A stretch of DNA of 64,000 nucleotides from an uncultured Rhodospirillales bacterium. Its GTDB lineage: Bacteria > Pseudomonadota > Alphaproteobacteria > ATCC43930 > CGMCC-115725. The notes below the pieces were generated by a model. That model had not been told where the DNA came from and made no database searches. It worked only from the letters and a program-made list of their open reading frames with translations. The translations under genes and the position numbers were made by a program. Where the stretch lies: positions 124,001 through 188,000 of the forward strand of contig CAIJOA010000039.1 of the NCBI GenBank assembly GCA_903822185.1, written 5' to 3'. Positions 1 to 8,305 of this stretch are shown here, piece by piece (position 1 is the first letter of the stretch; each line of letters opens with the position of its first letter).

Positions 1-277
1 TGACACCGATCTTGCGGCCGTAGCGGTCGCCCATATAGCCGAAGATCAGGCTGCCGCAGAAAATACCGACCTGACCACAGGCGAAGACCCAGCCCATCAC
101 GCTTCGTTCGGCCGGAAAGGCGCGCAGGATCGCGGGCGCTGCGACGTTGATGGAGCCGGTATCGGCCCCATCAACGACGATGATCAGGATGCAGAGAAGG
201 ATGGTGACAAGATGGTAGAGACTGAGTTTCTGCTTATCGAGAAGTGCGCCGATATCCACGGCGGCCGCTTGAGACAT
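1..277 (-). CDS. MFS transporter, N-terminal part (cut by window edge)
   Basis: Only the first 92 codons lie in the window; the gene runs off the left edge. The product starts MSQAAAVDIGALLDKQKLS, followed by a first transmembrane helix (ILLCILIIVVDGADTG) and the loop between helices 2 and 3, FGYMGDRYGRK, which is the GxxxDRxGRK-type motif A of major facilitator permeases. An AGGAG site sits just before the ATG. It lies 28 bases downstream of the amidohydrolase on the same strand, so the two probably form an operon and the transporter may import that enzyme's substrate. The DGAD motif in helix 1 resembles aromatic-acid:H+ symporters (AAHS type), which is suggestive only. Confidence 0.8.
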   Translation of the reverse strand, partial: MSQAAAVDIGALLDKQKLSLYHLVTILLCILIIVVDGADTGSINVAAPAILRAFPAERSVMGWVFACGQVGIFCGSLIFGYMGDRYGRKIGV

Positions 278-305
278 CCTTACTCCTTACCAGGCGTATG
301 CGTAC

Positions 306-1247
306 TTACTTGTACTGAGGCAGAATTCGCAGTGCGTTGTCACGGTTGAGCAGTTTCATATCGTCAGCGGAGAAAGCGCCGCATTCCTCGAGCGCCTTGC
401 CGATGATCGCCGGGTCGCCCCACGGTACGTCGGTGCCGAAGACGATCTGCGACATCGGCACCGCTTCGCGCAATGCCTTCATCGGACCCGCGTCATAAGC
501 CGCCGCGGTGTCGTAGAAGAAGCGCGCGATTTCGGGCCGGAGGCCATTCGGCAAGAACTTCGCAAATTGCGGCATGTTGGCGAGGCGATTGAAACGGTTA
601 TAGAGGAAAGGCATCTGACCGCCGCCATGCGACCAGATGATCCGCACATCCGGGAAACGCGACGCGCGGCCGGTCAACAGAATTTGCGCCAGCGCACGGG
701 TCGTGTCGGTGTTGTATTCGATCAGCGAATCCGGGATGCCCGGGATCATGTTGGTGCAGCAGGTCGCCGTCGTCGGATGGGTATAGATCACCGCCTTGCG
801 GCGATTGAGTTCTTCCATCACCGGATCGAAGGACGCATCACCGAACCATTTATCGCCATAGCTGGTGAAAAACACGACGCCGTCGGCCTTCAGCACGTCC
901 ATGCCGTATTCGATTTCCTTGAGGCTGGCATCGATATCGGGCATCGGCAGATTGACGAACATGCCGAAACGGCCGGGAAAATCCGTCGTCAGCTTCGCCG
1001 CATAATCGTTGCACATGCGCGTCAGCTTTTTCGTAAAAGTGAGGTCGCCAAACCACAGGCCGGGCGTGGTGATCGAGGTGATCGATGCTTGCACCCCGCC
1101 CTTGTCCATCAGCTCGATCGAATGTTCCGGCGTCCAGGCGCGGGTTTCGCGCGTAATCGCGACGCCTTTGGGATCGAGTTCGGTGATGTAAGCCGGCGGC
1201 GTCAGGTGATGATGGACGTCGATCCGGCGGGGCGAAGCATTGGCCAT
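306..1247 (-). CDS. Amidohydrolase, ACMSD-like (amidohydrolase_2 family)
   Basis: A 313-residue TIM-barrel metal-dependent hydrolase or decarboxylase. Visible metal residues match the ACMSD pattern: DVHHH (His12, His14), YTHP (His157), SHGGG (His207, the position of the catalytic histidine) and FGTD (Asp273). Members of this family decarboxylate or hydrolyse aromatic-acid ring-cleavage products and related compounds without oxygen. An unusual CCTN motif follows the third metal ligand at residues 163-166 and is shared with the paralogue at 21313-22257. The ATG at 1247 was chosen over upstream in-frame starts because GGGAGGAA precedes it and the family starts a few residues before DxHxH. Substrate is unknown. 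A divergent ABC operon starts about 240 bases away. Confidence 0.85.
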   Translation of the reverse strand: MANASPRRIDVHHHLTPPAYITELDPKGVAITRETRAWTPEHSIELMDKGGVQASITSITTPGLWFGDLTFTKKLTRMCNDYAAKLTTDFPGRFGMFVNLPMPDIDASLKEIEYGMDVLKADGVVFFTSYGDKWFGDASFDPVMEELNRRKAVIYTHPTTATCCTNMIPGIPDSLIEYNTDTTRALAQILLTGRASRFPDVRIIWSHGGGQMPFLYNRFNRLANMPQFAKFLPNGLRPEIARFFYDTAAAYDAGPMKALREAVPMSQIVFGTDVPWGDPAIIGKALEECGAFSADDMKLLNRDNALRILPQYK

Positions 1248-1485
1248 AGTCGTGAAGTTCCTCCCGAAATATATTGAGGGTGAATTTCCCCAAGTATCGC
1301 CCGCCGCCCTTACTTTTGGCAAGCCGAGTGGGCATCGCATACACCCTTTCAGCGCATTCGATTGACCGTGCGCGGCGCTTGTCGGCGGCGACACGGACAT
1401 GCTAGGCAAAGGTCAACAAAGGCACGGCATCATGACGCTCGCGGTTGCGCGGGCGATGGTCCGAGGTGGGGAGGCCTTAACGATC

Positions 1486-2328
1486 ATGACGCCGACATCG
1501 GACGCGGGAAGCCGCGCCAATGCGCTGGACTTGCGCGGCATCACTTGCACCTTTCCGCCGAGCGGCAAAGGCGAAAAACCCTATACCGCCGTGCGCGACG
1601 TCAATCTCACCCTGGCCGACGGCGAATTCGTTGCCATCGTCGGCCCGACCGGCTGCGGCAAGTCCACACTGCTCAATGTTGCGGCAGGTCTCCTTCCGGC
1701 CAACACCGGCGATGTGCGCATCTTCGGCCAGCCGCTAATTGGTATCAACGATCGTGCCGGTTATATGTTTCAGGCCGAGTGCCTGCTGCCGTGGCTAACC
1801 GCCCGCCGCAACGTGGCCTTCGGGTTGGAGTTGCGCGGCGTGGATACGGCCGAGGCGACCCGGCGCGCCGATGCCTGGCTCGCCCGCGTCGGACTCAGCG
1901 GTTTCGAGGACCGTTATCCGAAGCAGCTTTCCGGCGGCATGAAGAAGCGCGTCGCCCTCGCCCAGGTTCTGGTCATGGAGCCGAAAATTCTCCTGATGGA
2001 TGAGCCTTTCAGCGCGCTCGACATCCAGACGCGGCAATTGATGGAAAATGAATTGCTGGATATGTGGTCGGCCGACAAGAAATCGGTCTTCTTCGTCACC
2101 CACGATCTGGAAGAGGCGATCTCGTTGGCCGACCGCGTCGTCGTCATGTCGTCCGGCCCGGCAACGACGCCGGTCGCCGAATTCAATGTCGATATTCCGC
2201 GACCGCGCGACGTCACCGAAATCGTCCAGTCGCCGCAATATCTCGATCTTCACCGCCGCATCTGGGAAATCCTCAAGAAGGAAGTCCTGAAAAGTTACGA
2301 GCGCGGCAAGACGGTGGCCGCATCATGA
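1486..2328 (+). CDS. ABC transporter ATP-binding protein, NitT/TauT type
   Basis: A 280-residue importer ATPase of the nitrate/taurine/sulfonate class. Visible motifs: Walker A GPTGCGKST (about 53-61), signature LSGGMKKR, Walker B ILLMDEPFSALD and the H-loop FVTHDLEEA. The ATG at 1486 is preferred over in-frame starts at 1399 and 1432 because GTGGGGAGG lies 11 bases upstream. Its last codons overlap the permease start (ATGA), which indicates translational coupling. With the next two genes it forms a short operon. The Q-loop region reads YMFQAECLLPW, normal for the family. The substrate cannot be read from the ATPase. Confidence 0.93.
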   Translation: MTPTSDAGSRANALDLRGITCTFPPSGKGEKPYTAVRDVNLTLADGEFVAIVGPTGCGKSTLLNVAAGLLPANTGDVRIFGQPLIGINDRAGYMFQAECLLPWLTARRNVAFGLELRGVDTAEATRRADAWLARVGLSGFEDRYPKQLSGGMKKRVALAQVLVMEPKILLMDEPFSALDIQTRQLMENELLDMWSADKKSVFFVTHDLEEAISLADRVVVMSSGPATTPVAEFNVDIPRPRDVTEIVQSPQYLDLHRRIWEILKKEVLKSYERGKTVAAS

Positions 2329-3092
2329 ACAACGCAAAACGCCATTCGATCATCTGGGGCGCGCGTCTCGCCATCATCGTCGCACTGCTGATCGCCTGGC
2401 AGATCAGCATCGAACATTCGCGCATTGCCGCCTTCTTCCTCGGCTCACCGAAGAAGATCGGCGAAACGCTGGTCGAATGGTTCACCACGGGCAGCATCTA
2501 CAAACATCTCGGCATCACGCTGATGGAAACGATGCTGTCGTTCCTGATCGGCACCGGATTCGCCCTTATTCTAGGCCTGTGGCTCGCGCTCAACGATATG
2601 TGCGCGGCGATCTTCGATCCCTTCATCAAGGGGCTCAATTCGATGCCGCGCCTGATCATGGCGCCGATCTTCGCCGTCTGGTTCGGGCTCGGCATCTGGT
2701 CGAAAGTCGCGCTGGGCGTGACACTCGTCTTCTTCGTCGTGTTCTTCAACGTGTTCCAGGGCATCCGCGAGGTCAGCCCGGTGCTGATCGCCAACGCCAA
2801 GATGCTCGGCGCCAGCCGGCAGCAGCTCGTCCGCCGCGTCTATATTCCCTCGGCCTTGAGCTGGGTGTTTTCGAGCCTCCATCTCTCCGTCGGGCTCGCC
2901 TTCGTCGGCGCGGTGATCGGCGAATATCTCGGCTCGTCCGCCGGCGTCGGCTATCTCATCCTTGAGGCCGAAGGCACGTTCGATATCGAGACCGTGCTGG
3001 CCGGCGTCATCTTGCTCACAACCTGTGCCCTGATCCTCGATTTCGCGATCACCCTGTTCGAGAACTCGCTGCTGAAATGGCAGGGGAAATAA
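2325..3092 (+). CDS. ABC transporter permease, NitT/TauT (SsuC/TauC) type
   Basis: A 255-residue inner-membrane permease with about six hydrophobic segments. The cytoplasmic coupling motif of binding-protein-dependent permeases (EAA loop) is present as KMLGASRQQLVRRVYIP, followed by the conserved GLAFVGAVIGEYLGSSAGVG segment typical of SsuC/TauC. The start overlaps the ATPase stop (ATGA at 2325). It pairs with the upstream ATPase. The next gene starts 2 bases after this stop. Together these look like a complete importer except for the odd identity of the downstream binding protein. Confidence 0.92.
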   Translation: MNNAKRHSIIWGARLAIIVALLIAWQISIEHSRIAAFFLGSPKKIGETLVEWFTTGSIYKHLGITLMETMLSFLIGTGFALILGLWLALNDMCAAIFDPFIKGLNSMPRLIMAPIFAVWFGLGIWSKVALGVTLVFFVVFFNVFQGIREVSPVLIANAKMLGASRQQLVRRVYIPSALSWVFSSLHLSVGLAFVGAVIGEYLGSSAGVGYLILEAEGTFDIETVLAGVILLTTCALILDFAITLFENSLLKWQGK

Positions 3093-3094
3093 CG

Positions 3095-4042
3095 ATGGGC
3101 GCACAGGCGGAACTTAACTTCGCGTTCCACGCGCCCGTCACCTCGGCGACCAACCAGGGGGGTCTCAAACCTTTTGTCGAAGCGGTGACGAAAGAAGTCG
3201 GCAGCGACATCGCCATCAAGGTTCATACCGACGAGGGTTTGGGCGGGCTGCTGACCAATCAGGTCGAACTGGTCGAGAACGGCACGGCCGATGCGGCGTT
3301 CGTCATCCCTGGCTTCACCCCCGCGCGGTTTCCGGACAACTTCGTTTTCGGCATTCCCGGCATCTTCAACGACATCGTCGAGGCCAGCCTGACCTTCAGC
3401 CGCGTCGTCAACGCCGGGGTTCTACGCGGTTACGAGAATTTCTTCGTCATCGGCGCTTTCTGCACCGAGCCCTTTACGCTCCATTCGCGGACCAAGCTGA
3501 CCACCCTCGCCGATCTGAAAGGTCTTAAGCTGCGTGCAGCGAACGGCGCCGATGAGATCATGCTGAAACAACTGGGCGCCGATGCACGCGTGGTCCCGGG
3601 CGACAAGGTACTTGAATCGATCGAGAACGGCACCATCGACGGAACGACGATGCATGCGGGGCCGCTGGTCGATCTGGGCGTCGATCGCGTCACCCATTAC
3701 GACTATTACCTGCGGCTGGGCTGCGCGCCGTTGACGGTACTGATGAACAAGGATCGTTTCGCGGCACTGTCGCCGACGGTACAGGCCGCGTTTCGCAAAT
3801 ATAGCGGTGACTGGTTCGCGCGCCGTTATGCTGAGTTCAACGCCGCGCATAACGAAAGTTTGCTCGCCGAGATGCGCGCCTATCCGAAGCGGACGATCAC
3901 CCATCCGCCGCAACAGGAAATCGATGAAGCAGCGAAAGCTTTCCAACCGATCATCGACGACTGGCTAACCAAAGACCCACGCAATGCGCGGACACTGGAT
4001 GCGGTGAAGAACGAAGTCGGACGGTTACGCGCAGGCGGTTGA
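3095..4042 (+). CDS. DctP-type (TRAP) solute-binding protein without signal peptide
   Basis: A 315-residue protein resembling the DctP/TRAP-T binding family. Recognisable stretches are ENGTADAAFVIPGFTPARFP (a DxxFxxPGxxPGxFP-like motif), LADLKGLKLRAANGADE and LESIENGTIDGTT (the family's GxVDG segment), and the late helix LSPTVQAAFRKYSGDW. The ATG at 3095 has AGGGGA 7 bases upstream. An in-frame ATG at 3077 adds only MAGEIT. Neither start yields a hydrophobic export signal, and the frame upstream lies inside the permease. It is the third gene of an ABC ATPase/permease operon, where a TauA/SsuA-type protein would be expected. It may act in the cytoplasm, or be a ligand-binding protein whose export differs from the usual. 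No TRAP membrane subunits are nearby. Confidence 0.8.
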   Translation: MGAQAELNFAFHAPVTSATNQGGLKPFVEAVTKEVGSDIAIKVHTDEGLGGLLTNQVELVENGTADAAFVIPGFTPARFPDNFVFGIPGIFNDIVEASLTFSRVVNAGVLRGYENFFVIGAFCTEPFTLHSRTKLTTLADLKGLKLRAANGADEIMLKQLGADARVVPGDKVLESIENGTIDGTTMHAGPLVDLGVDRVTHYDYYLRLGCAPLTVLMNKDRFAALSPTVQAAFRKYSGDWFARRYAEFNAAHNESLLAEMRAYPKRTITHPPQQEIDEAAKAFQPIIDDWLTKDPRNARTLDAVKNEVGRLRAGG

Positions 4043-4063
4043 CGCGGCGTATTGCAGTAACAC

Positions 4064-4162
4064 CACGAGCCCTTCGACCGGCTCAGGGTGAGGAATTTAT
4101 CTTAATGGCATCCAACGCAGCGCACCCTTTCGCCTCACCCTGAGCCCGTCGAAGGGCTCGTG
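4064..4162. repeat. Intergenic inverted repeat (REP-like)
   Basis: Two 30-base arms, 4064-4093 and 4133-4162, are inverted copies with one mismatch; they contain CCTTCGACCGGCTCAGGG and its complement. They are separated by 39 bases and lie between the convergent DctP-like gene and tctA. This sequence type occurs as dispersed intergenic palindromes in many proteobacteria. It can form a long stem-loop in both transcripts and may act as a bidirectional terminator, though no T-run follows. Confidence 0.8.
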
Positions 4163-4190
4163 ATGGTCGCGCGCGAAACTAAACGCGGCT

Positions 4191-5699
4191 TTAGTCCACG
4201 CCTTCGGTGACACCGTGCGTCGCCTTGCGGCGAAGCGCCGGGGCGCAGAAGACGACGACAAGGCCGATCGTCGCCAACAGAATCGCCGCGCTGATCGGGC
4301 GGGTCACAAACACGGTCGCATCGCCGCGCGAGATCAATAGAGCTCGGCGGAAATTATCTTCGAGCATCGGTTCGAGGATAAGGCCGAGGATCAACGGCGC
4401 CGGCGAACATTCCAATTTCACGAACAGATAGCCGACGACGCAGACGCCCGCGGCGAACAACACGTCGAAGGACGAGTTGTTGACGCTATAAACGCCGATG
4501 CAGCAGCAGACCAACACCAGCGGATAGAGAAAACGATACGGCACGGCGAGCAGCCGGATCCAGATGCCGACCAACGGCAGGTTAAGAATCAGCAGCATCG
4601 CATTGCCGATGAACATGCTGGCGATGACACCCCAGAACAGGTCCGGATGCTGAGCCATTAATTGCGGGCCGGCCGTCACGCCCTGGATCATCAGCGCCGC
4701 CAGCATCAAGGCCATGGGTGCGCCGGCGGGGATGCCGAGCGTCAGCATCGGGATGAAATGAGTAAAGGTCGCGGCGTTGTTCGAGGCTTCGGGGCCGGCG
4801 ACGCCTTCGATCGCACCTTTGCCGAAACGCGACGGGTCTTTCGCGAGACGACGCTCCATGCTGTACGAGGCGAAAGACGCAATCAGCGGGCCTGTGCCCG
4901 GAAAGACACCAATCGCGGAGCCCAGCGCGGTGCCGCGCCAGATCGGTCCCCATGACGCTTTGAGATCGGCTTTGGTCGGTATGAGGCCCGTCACCTTGTC
5001 GATGACGACGCGGGTCGTGTTGCCGGTGAGGTTCGAGGTGATCTGCGCCAGGGCGAACAGACCGACCGCGACGGCGACGAAATTCAGACCGTCATCCAAC
5101 TGGTGAACGCCGAGGGTGAAACGCATCAACCCGGTCGAAACGTCGGTGCCGATGGTGCCGAGCAGCAGCCCCAGCACCGCCATCGAGATCGTGGTGACGG
5201 CGGACTCGCTGGTGATGACGGCGACCGCGACCAGCGCGAGGACGATCATCGACGCATATTCGACCGGGCCGAAACTGCGTGCGACGATGGCAAGCGGCGG
5301 CGAGAACAAGGCGATGATGCCGACGCTGACCACACCGGCAAAGAACGACCCCAGCGCCGAGATACAAAGGGCGGGACCTGCCCTGCCTTGCCGCGCCATC
5401 GGATGACCGTCGATACAGATCACCACCGATGTCGGCTCACCCGGCATGTTCATCATGATCGCCGTGGTCGAGCCGGCGTGATGCGCGCCGTAATAGATGC
5501 CGGTCAGCATGATCAGCGACGCAACCGCGGGCATCTTGAAGGTAATCGGTAGCAGCATCGCAATGGTCGTCACCGGCGACAGACCCGGCAGCACGCCGAC
5601 CAGCGTGCCCAGCGCCGCACCGATCAGGCAATACATCAGGTTTTCCGGCGTCAGCGCGACGCCGAAACCGCCGGCCAGGCTGTAAAAGGTTTCGAGCAT
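4191..5699 (-). CDS. tctA: Tripartite tricarboxylate transporter permease TctA
   Basis: The large membrane subunit of a TctABC secondary carrier, 502 residues, the usual length. Family features include the N-terminal GTLVGVLPGLSPVTTIAMLL segment, the GIYYGAHHAGSTTAIMMNMP motif around residues 67-86, and about 12 hydrophobic helices. It is the last gene of an eight-gene minus-strand operon and follows tctB by 6 bases. With TctC (8306-9277) it should bring an organic acid into the cytoplasm using the ion gradient. The co-transcribed Rieske oxygenase and cupins suggest an aromatic or other unusual carboxylate rather than citrate. Confidence 0.93.
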   Translation of the reverse strand: MLETFYSLAGGFGVALTPENLMYCLIGAALGTLVGVLPGLSPVTTIAMLLPITFKMPAVASLIMLTGIYYGAHHAGSTTAIMMNMPGEPTSVVICIDGHPMARQGRAGPALCISALGSFFAGVVSVGIIALFSPPLAIVARSFGPVEYASMIVLALVAVAVITSESAVTTISMAVLGLLLGTIGTDVSTGLMRFTLGVHQLDDGLNFVAVAVGLFALAQITSNLTGNTTRVVIDKVTGLIPTKADLKASWGPIWRGTALGSAIGVFPGTGPLIASFASYSMERRLAKDPSRFGKGAIEGVAGPEASNNAATFTHFIPMLTLGIPAGAPMALMLAALMIQGVTAGPQLMAQHPDLFWGVIASMFIGNAMLLILNLPLVGIWIRLLAVPYRFLYPLVLVCCCIGVYSVNNSSFDVLFAAGVCVVGYLFVKLECSPAPLILGLILEPMLEDNFRRALLISRGDATVFVTRPISAAILLATIGLVVVFCAPALRRKATHGVTEGVD

Positions 5700-5705
5700 G
5701 CGGCG

Positions 5706-6182
5706 TCAGTCCGGAAACAAAGAGAAAGGAAGATTGAGACCATAGACGAATAGCCCTGCGCCAAAGGCCGCCAGCACCACGCACATGATCGCGATTTCGA
5801 TCAGATTAAGTTTGGGGTTGGCGAGGCAGGCGATCACCGTCGTGCCGATGATCGTGAAAACAAGTCCAAGAGGACGGACCGCAACGCCGAAGAAAATGAC
5901 ACTGAGCGGAATAAGATAGATGGCACGCGGCCGCCAACTGCCGAGGCCAGTCTCGTAGGCGCTAAGCGTGCCGATAACGATGTTGGCGATACCGAGGCCC
6001 GTCAGGATGATGCTGAGCAGCAACGGAAAGCCGCCCGGCCCGACCCGCGTCGGCGTGCCGAGATTGTAACCCAGCGACATGAGGATGCCGGTGATGCCGA
6101 AGCCGGCGAAGATCACGCCGGTGATGATCTTCTTGATCTCGCCACGGCGAACGCGGACGAAGGGATTGCCGTCCACGCTCAT
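5706..6182 (-). CDS. tctB: Tripartite tricarboxylate transporter small subunit TctB
   Basis: A 158-residue protein with four hydrophobic helices, matching TctB in size and topology. The segment ITGILMSLGYNLGTPTRVGP corresponds to the family's first helix and GxxxxMGPGxFP-type loop (here RVGPGGFPLLL). The start overlaps the M24 gene stop by 4 bases and tctA follows 6 bases later. TctB assists TctA in the membrane; sequence conservation in this family is weak, so the call rests on size, topology and position. Confidence 0.88.
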   Translation of the reverse strand: MSVDGNPFVRVRRGEIKKIITGVIFAGFGITGILMSLGYNLGTPTRVGPGGFPLLLSIILTGLGIANIVIGTLSAYETGLGSWRPRAIYLIPLSVIFFGVAVRPLGLVFTIIGTTVIACLANPKLNLIEIAIMCVVLAAFGAGLFVYGLNLPFSLFPD

Positions 6183-7375
6183 GCCAGTTCGAACAGTTTT
6201 TGCGCCGTCTGATGAATGCGCACAGGTCCGTTCGGACCGATGATGAAGTTGTTCGTGTTGCTCATGAAGTTCTTACCAACGAGCATCGCCGCGTGGAGGC
6301 CCATGTTCATGTTCTCGCGGATGGTCATCGATTCGTCCTGCCGGATCAGCGGACGCTCGACCATCTCGTAACCTTGACCGTGACAAAGAATGCGGCGTTC
6401 CTCGGGAAGGCCGTGATTGCGCATGAATTCGTTATGCGCGGCAAAGACATCGGCGCAGGCCGCACCCGGCTTCATCCGGTCCAGCACATTCTGTTCGGCT
6501 TCGAGAACCAACGCATGCGCTTCTGTGATCTCCTGCGGCGCCTTGCCCATCACCATGAAACGGAACAGATGGGTATAGAAGCCGCTGGGACCATTGCATT
6601 CGATCATGATGCCGACGACGTCGTTCTTTTCGATCGTGCGCGTCATCGCATATTTGGGTTTGACGAAATTGGGCTGACCCAGCGGTGTCGCCATGATCAT
6701 ATAAAGCCCCTGCGAGCCGCCGCGCAGCGTCGTCAGATACTGCATATAAGCGGCGACTTCGTATTCCTTCATGCCGGGCTTGATGTAATCCAGCAGGATG
6801 GTCATCACCTCGTCCTGGATCGCGGCGGCCTTGCGGATGAGGCCGATCTCTTCGGCGCTCTTCACCGCTTTGATGTCGTCGATCGCGTCGGTCGCATCGA
6901 CCCATTCGACCTCGGGTAGCGATTCTTTCAGCGCCTGAACGAAGCCGTGATACATGCCATTAGCGCCGACCAGTCCGACACGACGATGACCACCGGCTTT
7001 CAATTCCTTTGCCATCAGCTCGCCGTCATAGCGGCCGGTGTAATCGACTGCGCCGTTGAAGCTGGGCGTCGAGACGCGGCGGCCGATGCCGCGGAAGTCG
7101 GCGTGATCGCCGTTATAACCCCACTCACCACCAAAGACGCCGACTTCGCATGTCGTCATCAACCCATCGAGCGGGAAGATCACCGAGCGCGGATAGGCAT
7201 TGGTCGCCGGCGTGTCGGTGAACCATTTGGTGTAAGCGCCCATCCAGTCTTCGGAGCTTTGCAGTACCAAGGCATCGACGCCCAGCTTGCGCATCGCGGC
7301 GCGCGACGCGGACCAGCGCCGTTCCAGTTCCGTGTTCGAGATCACGTCGCGGATGGGGGAAGCGGTAGCGGTCAT
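6179..7375 (-). CDS. M24 (pita-bread fold) peptidase-like protein, creatinase-like
   Basis: A 398-residue protein with a creatinase/prolidase N-domain (about 1-170) and a pita-bread catalytic domain. The five metal ligands of M24 metallopeptidases (D, D, H, E, E) appear as Glu259 (MIECNG), His269 (FYTHLFR), His332 (CHGQGYEM), Glu340 (VERP) and Asn near 375. Three ligands are thus replaced while the central His and following Glu remain, as in metal-independent creatinase. A C-N hydrolase or lyase role fits better than proline peptidase. An ATG at 7375 with AGGAGA upstream is preferred over the adjacent TTG. It lies between the cupins and tctB in the Rieske/Tct operon. Substrate unknown. Confidence 0.85.
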   Translation of the reverse strand: MTATASPIRDVISNTELERRWSASRAAMRKLGVDALVLQSSEDWMGAYTKWFTDTPATNAYPRSVIFPLDGLMTTCEVGVFGGEWGYNGDHADFRGIGRRVSTPSFNGAVDYTGRYDGELMAKELKAGGHRRVGLVGANGMYHGFVQALKESLPEVEWVDATDAIDDIKAVKSAEEIGLIRKAAAIQDEVMTILLDYIKPGMKEYEVAAYMQYLTTLRGGSQGLYMIMATPLGQPNFVKPKYAMTRTIEKNDVVGIMIECNGPSGFYTHLFRFMVMGKAPQEITEAHALVLEAEQNVLDRMKPGAACADVFAAHNEFMRNHGLPEERRILCHGQGYEMVERPLIRQDESMTIRENMNMGLHAAMLVGKNFMSNTNNFIIGPNGPVRIHQTAQKLFELA

Positions 7376-7385
7376 CAAATCTCTC

Positions 7386-7838
7386 CTATCGCTTCGTCGT
7401 CGCGTCGATCACGACCGTGGCGAACCGGCACGGCTTATCGCCACGATTGGCCCAGCCATGGACGGTCGCGCGCTGCACCATCGTGTCGCGCGGCTTCATC
7501 GTCACCGCTTTGCCGTCTTCGAGCGTCATGGTCAGCTCGCCCTGCAGCACGACGATGTAATCGATGGTCTGGGTCTTATGCATATGCGGCTGGGTGCCGG
7601 GCTGCAGTTCCAGAACCCGGAACACGGCACCGGCATTCGACGGCAGCACCGGAAAATCCTTCGCCGTCGGATCATCGCCGTTGAGATTGGGCGGCAGGGT
7701 TTCGTGCAACCATAGATTCGCGATGCTGATTTCCGACTGCATCTTACCCGGCTGGGATTCGATCACGCTGTCAGAGCCGATCATGGAACGGCCCTGGGCG
7801 TCATGCCTGGTGACGATGCGGCGCGTGGTGAAGGTCAT
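7386..7838 (-). CDS. Cupin-domain protein, copy A
   Basis: A 150-residue single-domain cupin. The first cupin motif reads PHMHKTQTIDY (HxH, then Asp in place of the usual Glu) and the second reads VQRATVHGWANR (third His, then Asn), so a complete metal-binding set is plausible. It begins MTFTTRRIVTRHDAQG and closely parallels the next gene upstream, also 150 residues, starting MSFQTRRIVTGHDAAG. The two overlap by 4 bases (ATGA). The role could be a dioxygenase, isomerase or ligand-binding cupin in the pathway fed by the Rieske oxygenase. Family resemblance alone does not give the reaction. Confidence 0.85.
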   Translation of the reverse strand: MTFTTRRIVTRHDAQGRSMIGSDSVIESQPGKMQSEISIANLWLHETLPPNLNGDDPTAKDFPVLPSNAGAVFRVLELQPGTQPHMHKTQTIDYIVVLQGELTMTLEDGKAVTMKPRDTMVQRATVHGWANRGDKPCRFATVVIDATTKR

Positions 7839-8287
7839 GACGGGGTTCCGATCGCGTCGAACAACACTTCGGCAAAGACGGCGGGCTTGCCGCTGCGATT
7901 GTCCCAGCCGTGATTGGTCGAACGCTGCACGATCACATCGCCGGTCCGGCACAACACCTCCCCGACATCCATCGTCATATAAAGCTCGCCTTCGAGAATG
8001 ACGTAGTAATCGATGGTGGGGGTCTTATGCTTGGTCGTGTCGTTGTCGGGCGGGATTTCGAGGATGCGGAAGATCGAGCCGAACGGCTTGGGTGTCGTGA
8101 TGCTGGGCTGCTTGGTCGGGTCCGCACCATCGAGCGCGGGCGGCATCGAATCCGTCATCCAGGGATCGTAACGCGCCACCCGGTCGTCGAACCGGCCGGG
8201 AACTGAGGGAACAACCTCGTCGCTGGTGATGGTCGATTTGCCGGCTGCGTCGTGGCCGGTCACGATCCGTCTGGTTTGGAATGACAT
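7835..8287 (-). CDS. Cupin-domain protein, copy B (tandem paralogue)
   Basis: A 150-residue cupin, paralogous along its full length to the following gene at 7386-7838. Its first motif reads TTKHKTPTIDY, so the first histidine of HxH is replaced by threonine, whereas the second motif VQRSTNHGWDNR keeps its histidine. The metal site is therefore probably altered or lost relative to copy A. It lies 18 bases after tctC. The two copies may form a heteromer, or one may have taken on a different role. The ATG at 8287 is the natural start given the shared MxFxTRRIVT opening. Confidence 0.84.
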   Translation of the reverse strand: MSFQTRRIVTGHDAAGKSTITSDEVVPSVPGRFDDRVARYDPWMTDSMPPALDGADPTKQPSITTPKPFGSIFRILEIPPDNDTTKHKTPTIDYYVILEGELYMTMDVGEVLCRTGDVIVQRSTNHGWDNRSGKPAVFAEVLFDAIGTPS

Positions 8288-8305
8288 GACCGGCCTACCC
8301 GCCTC

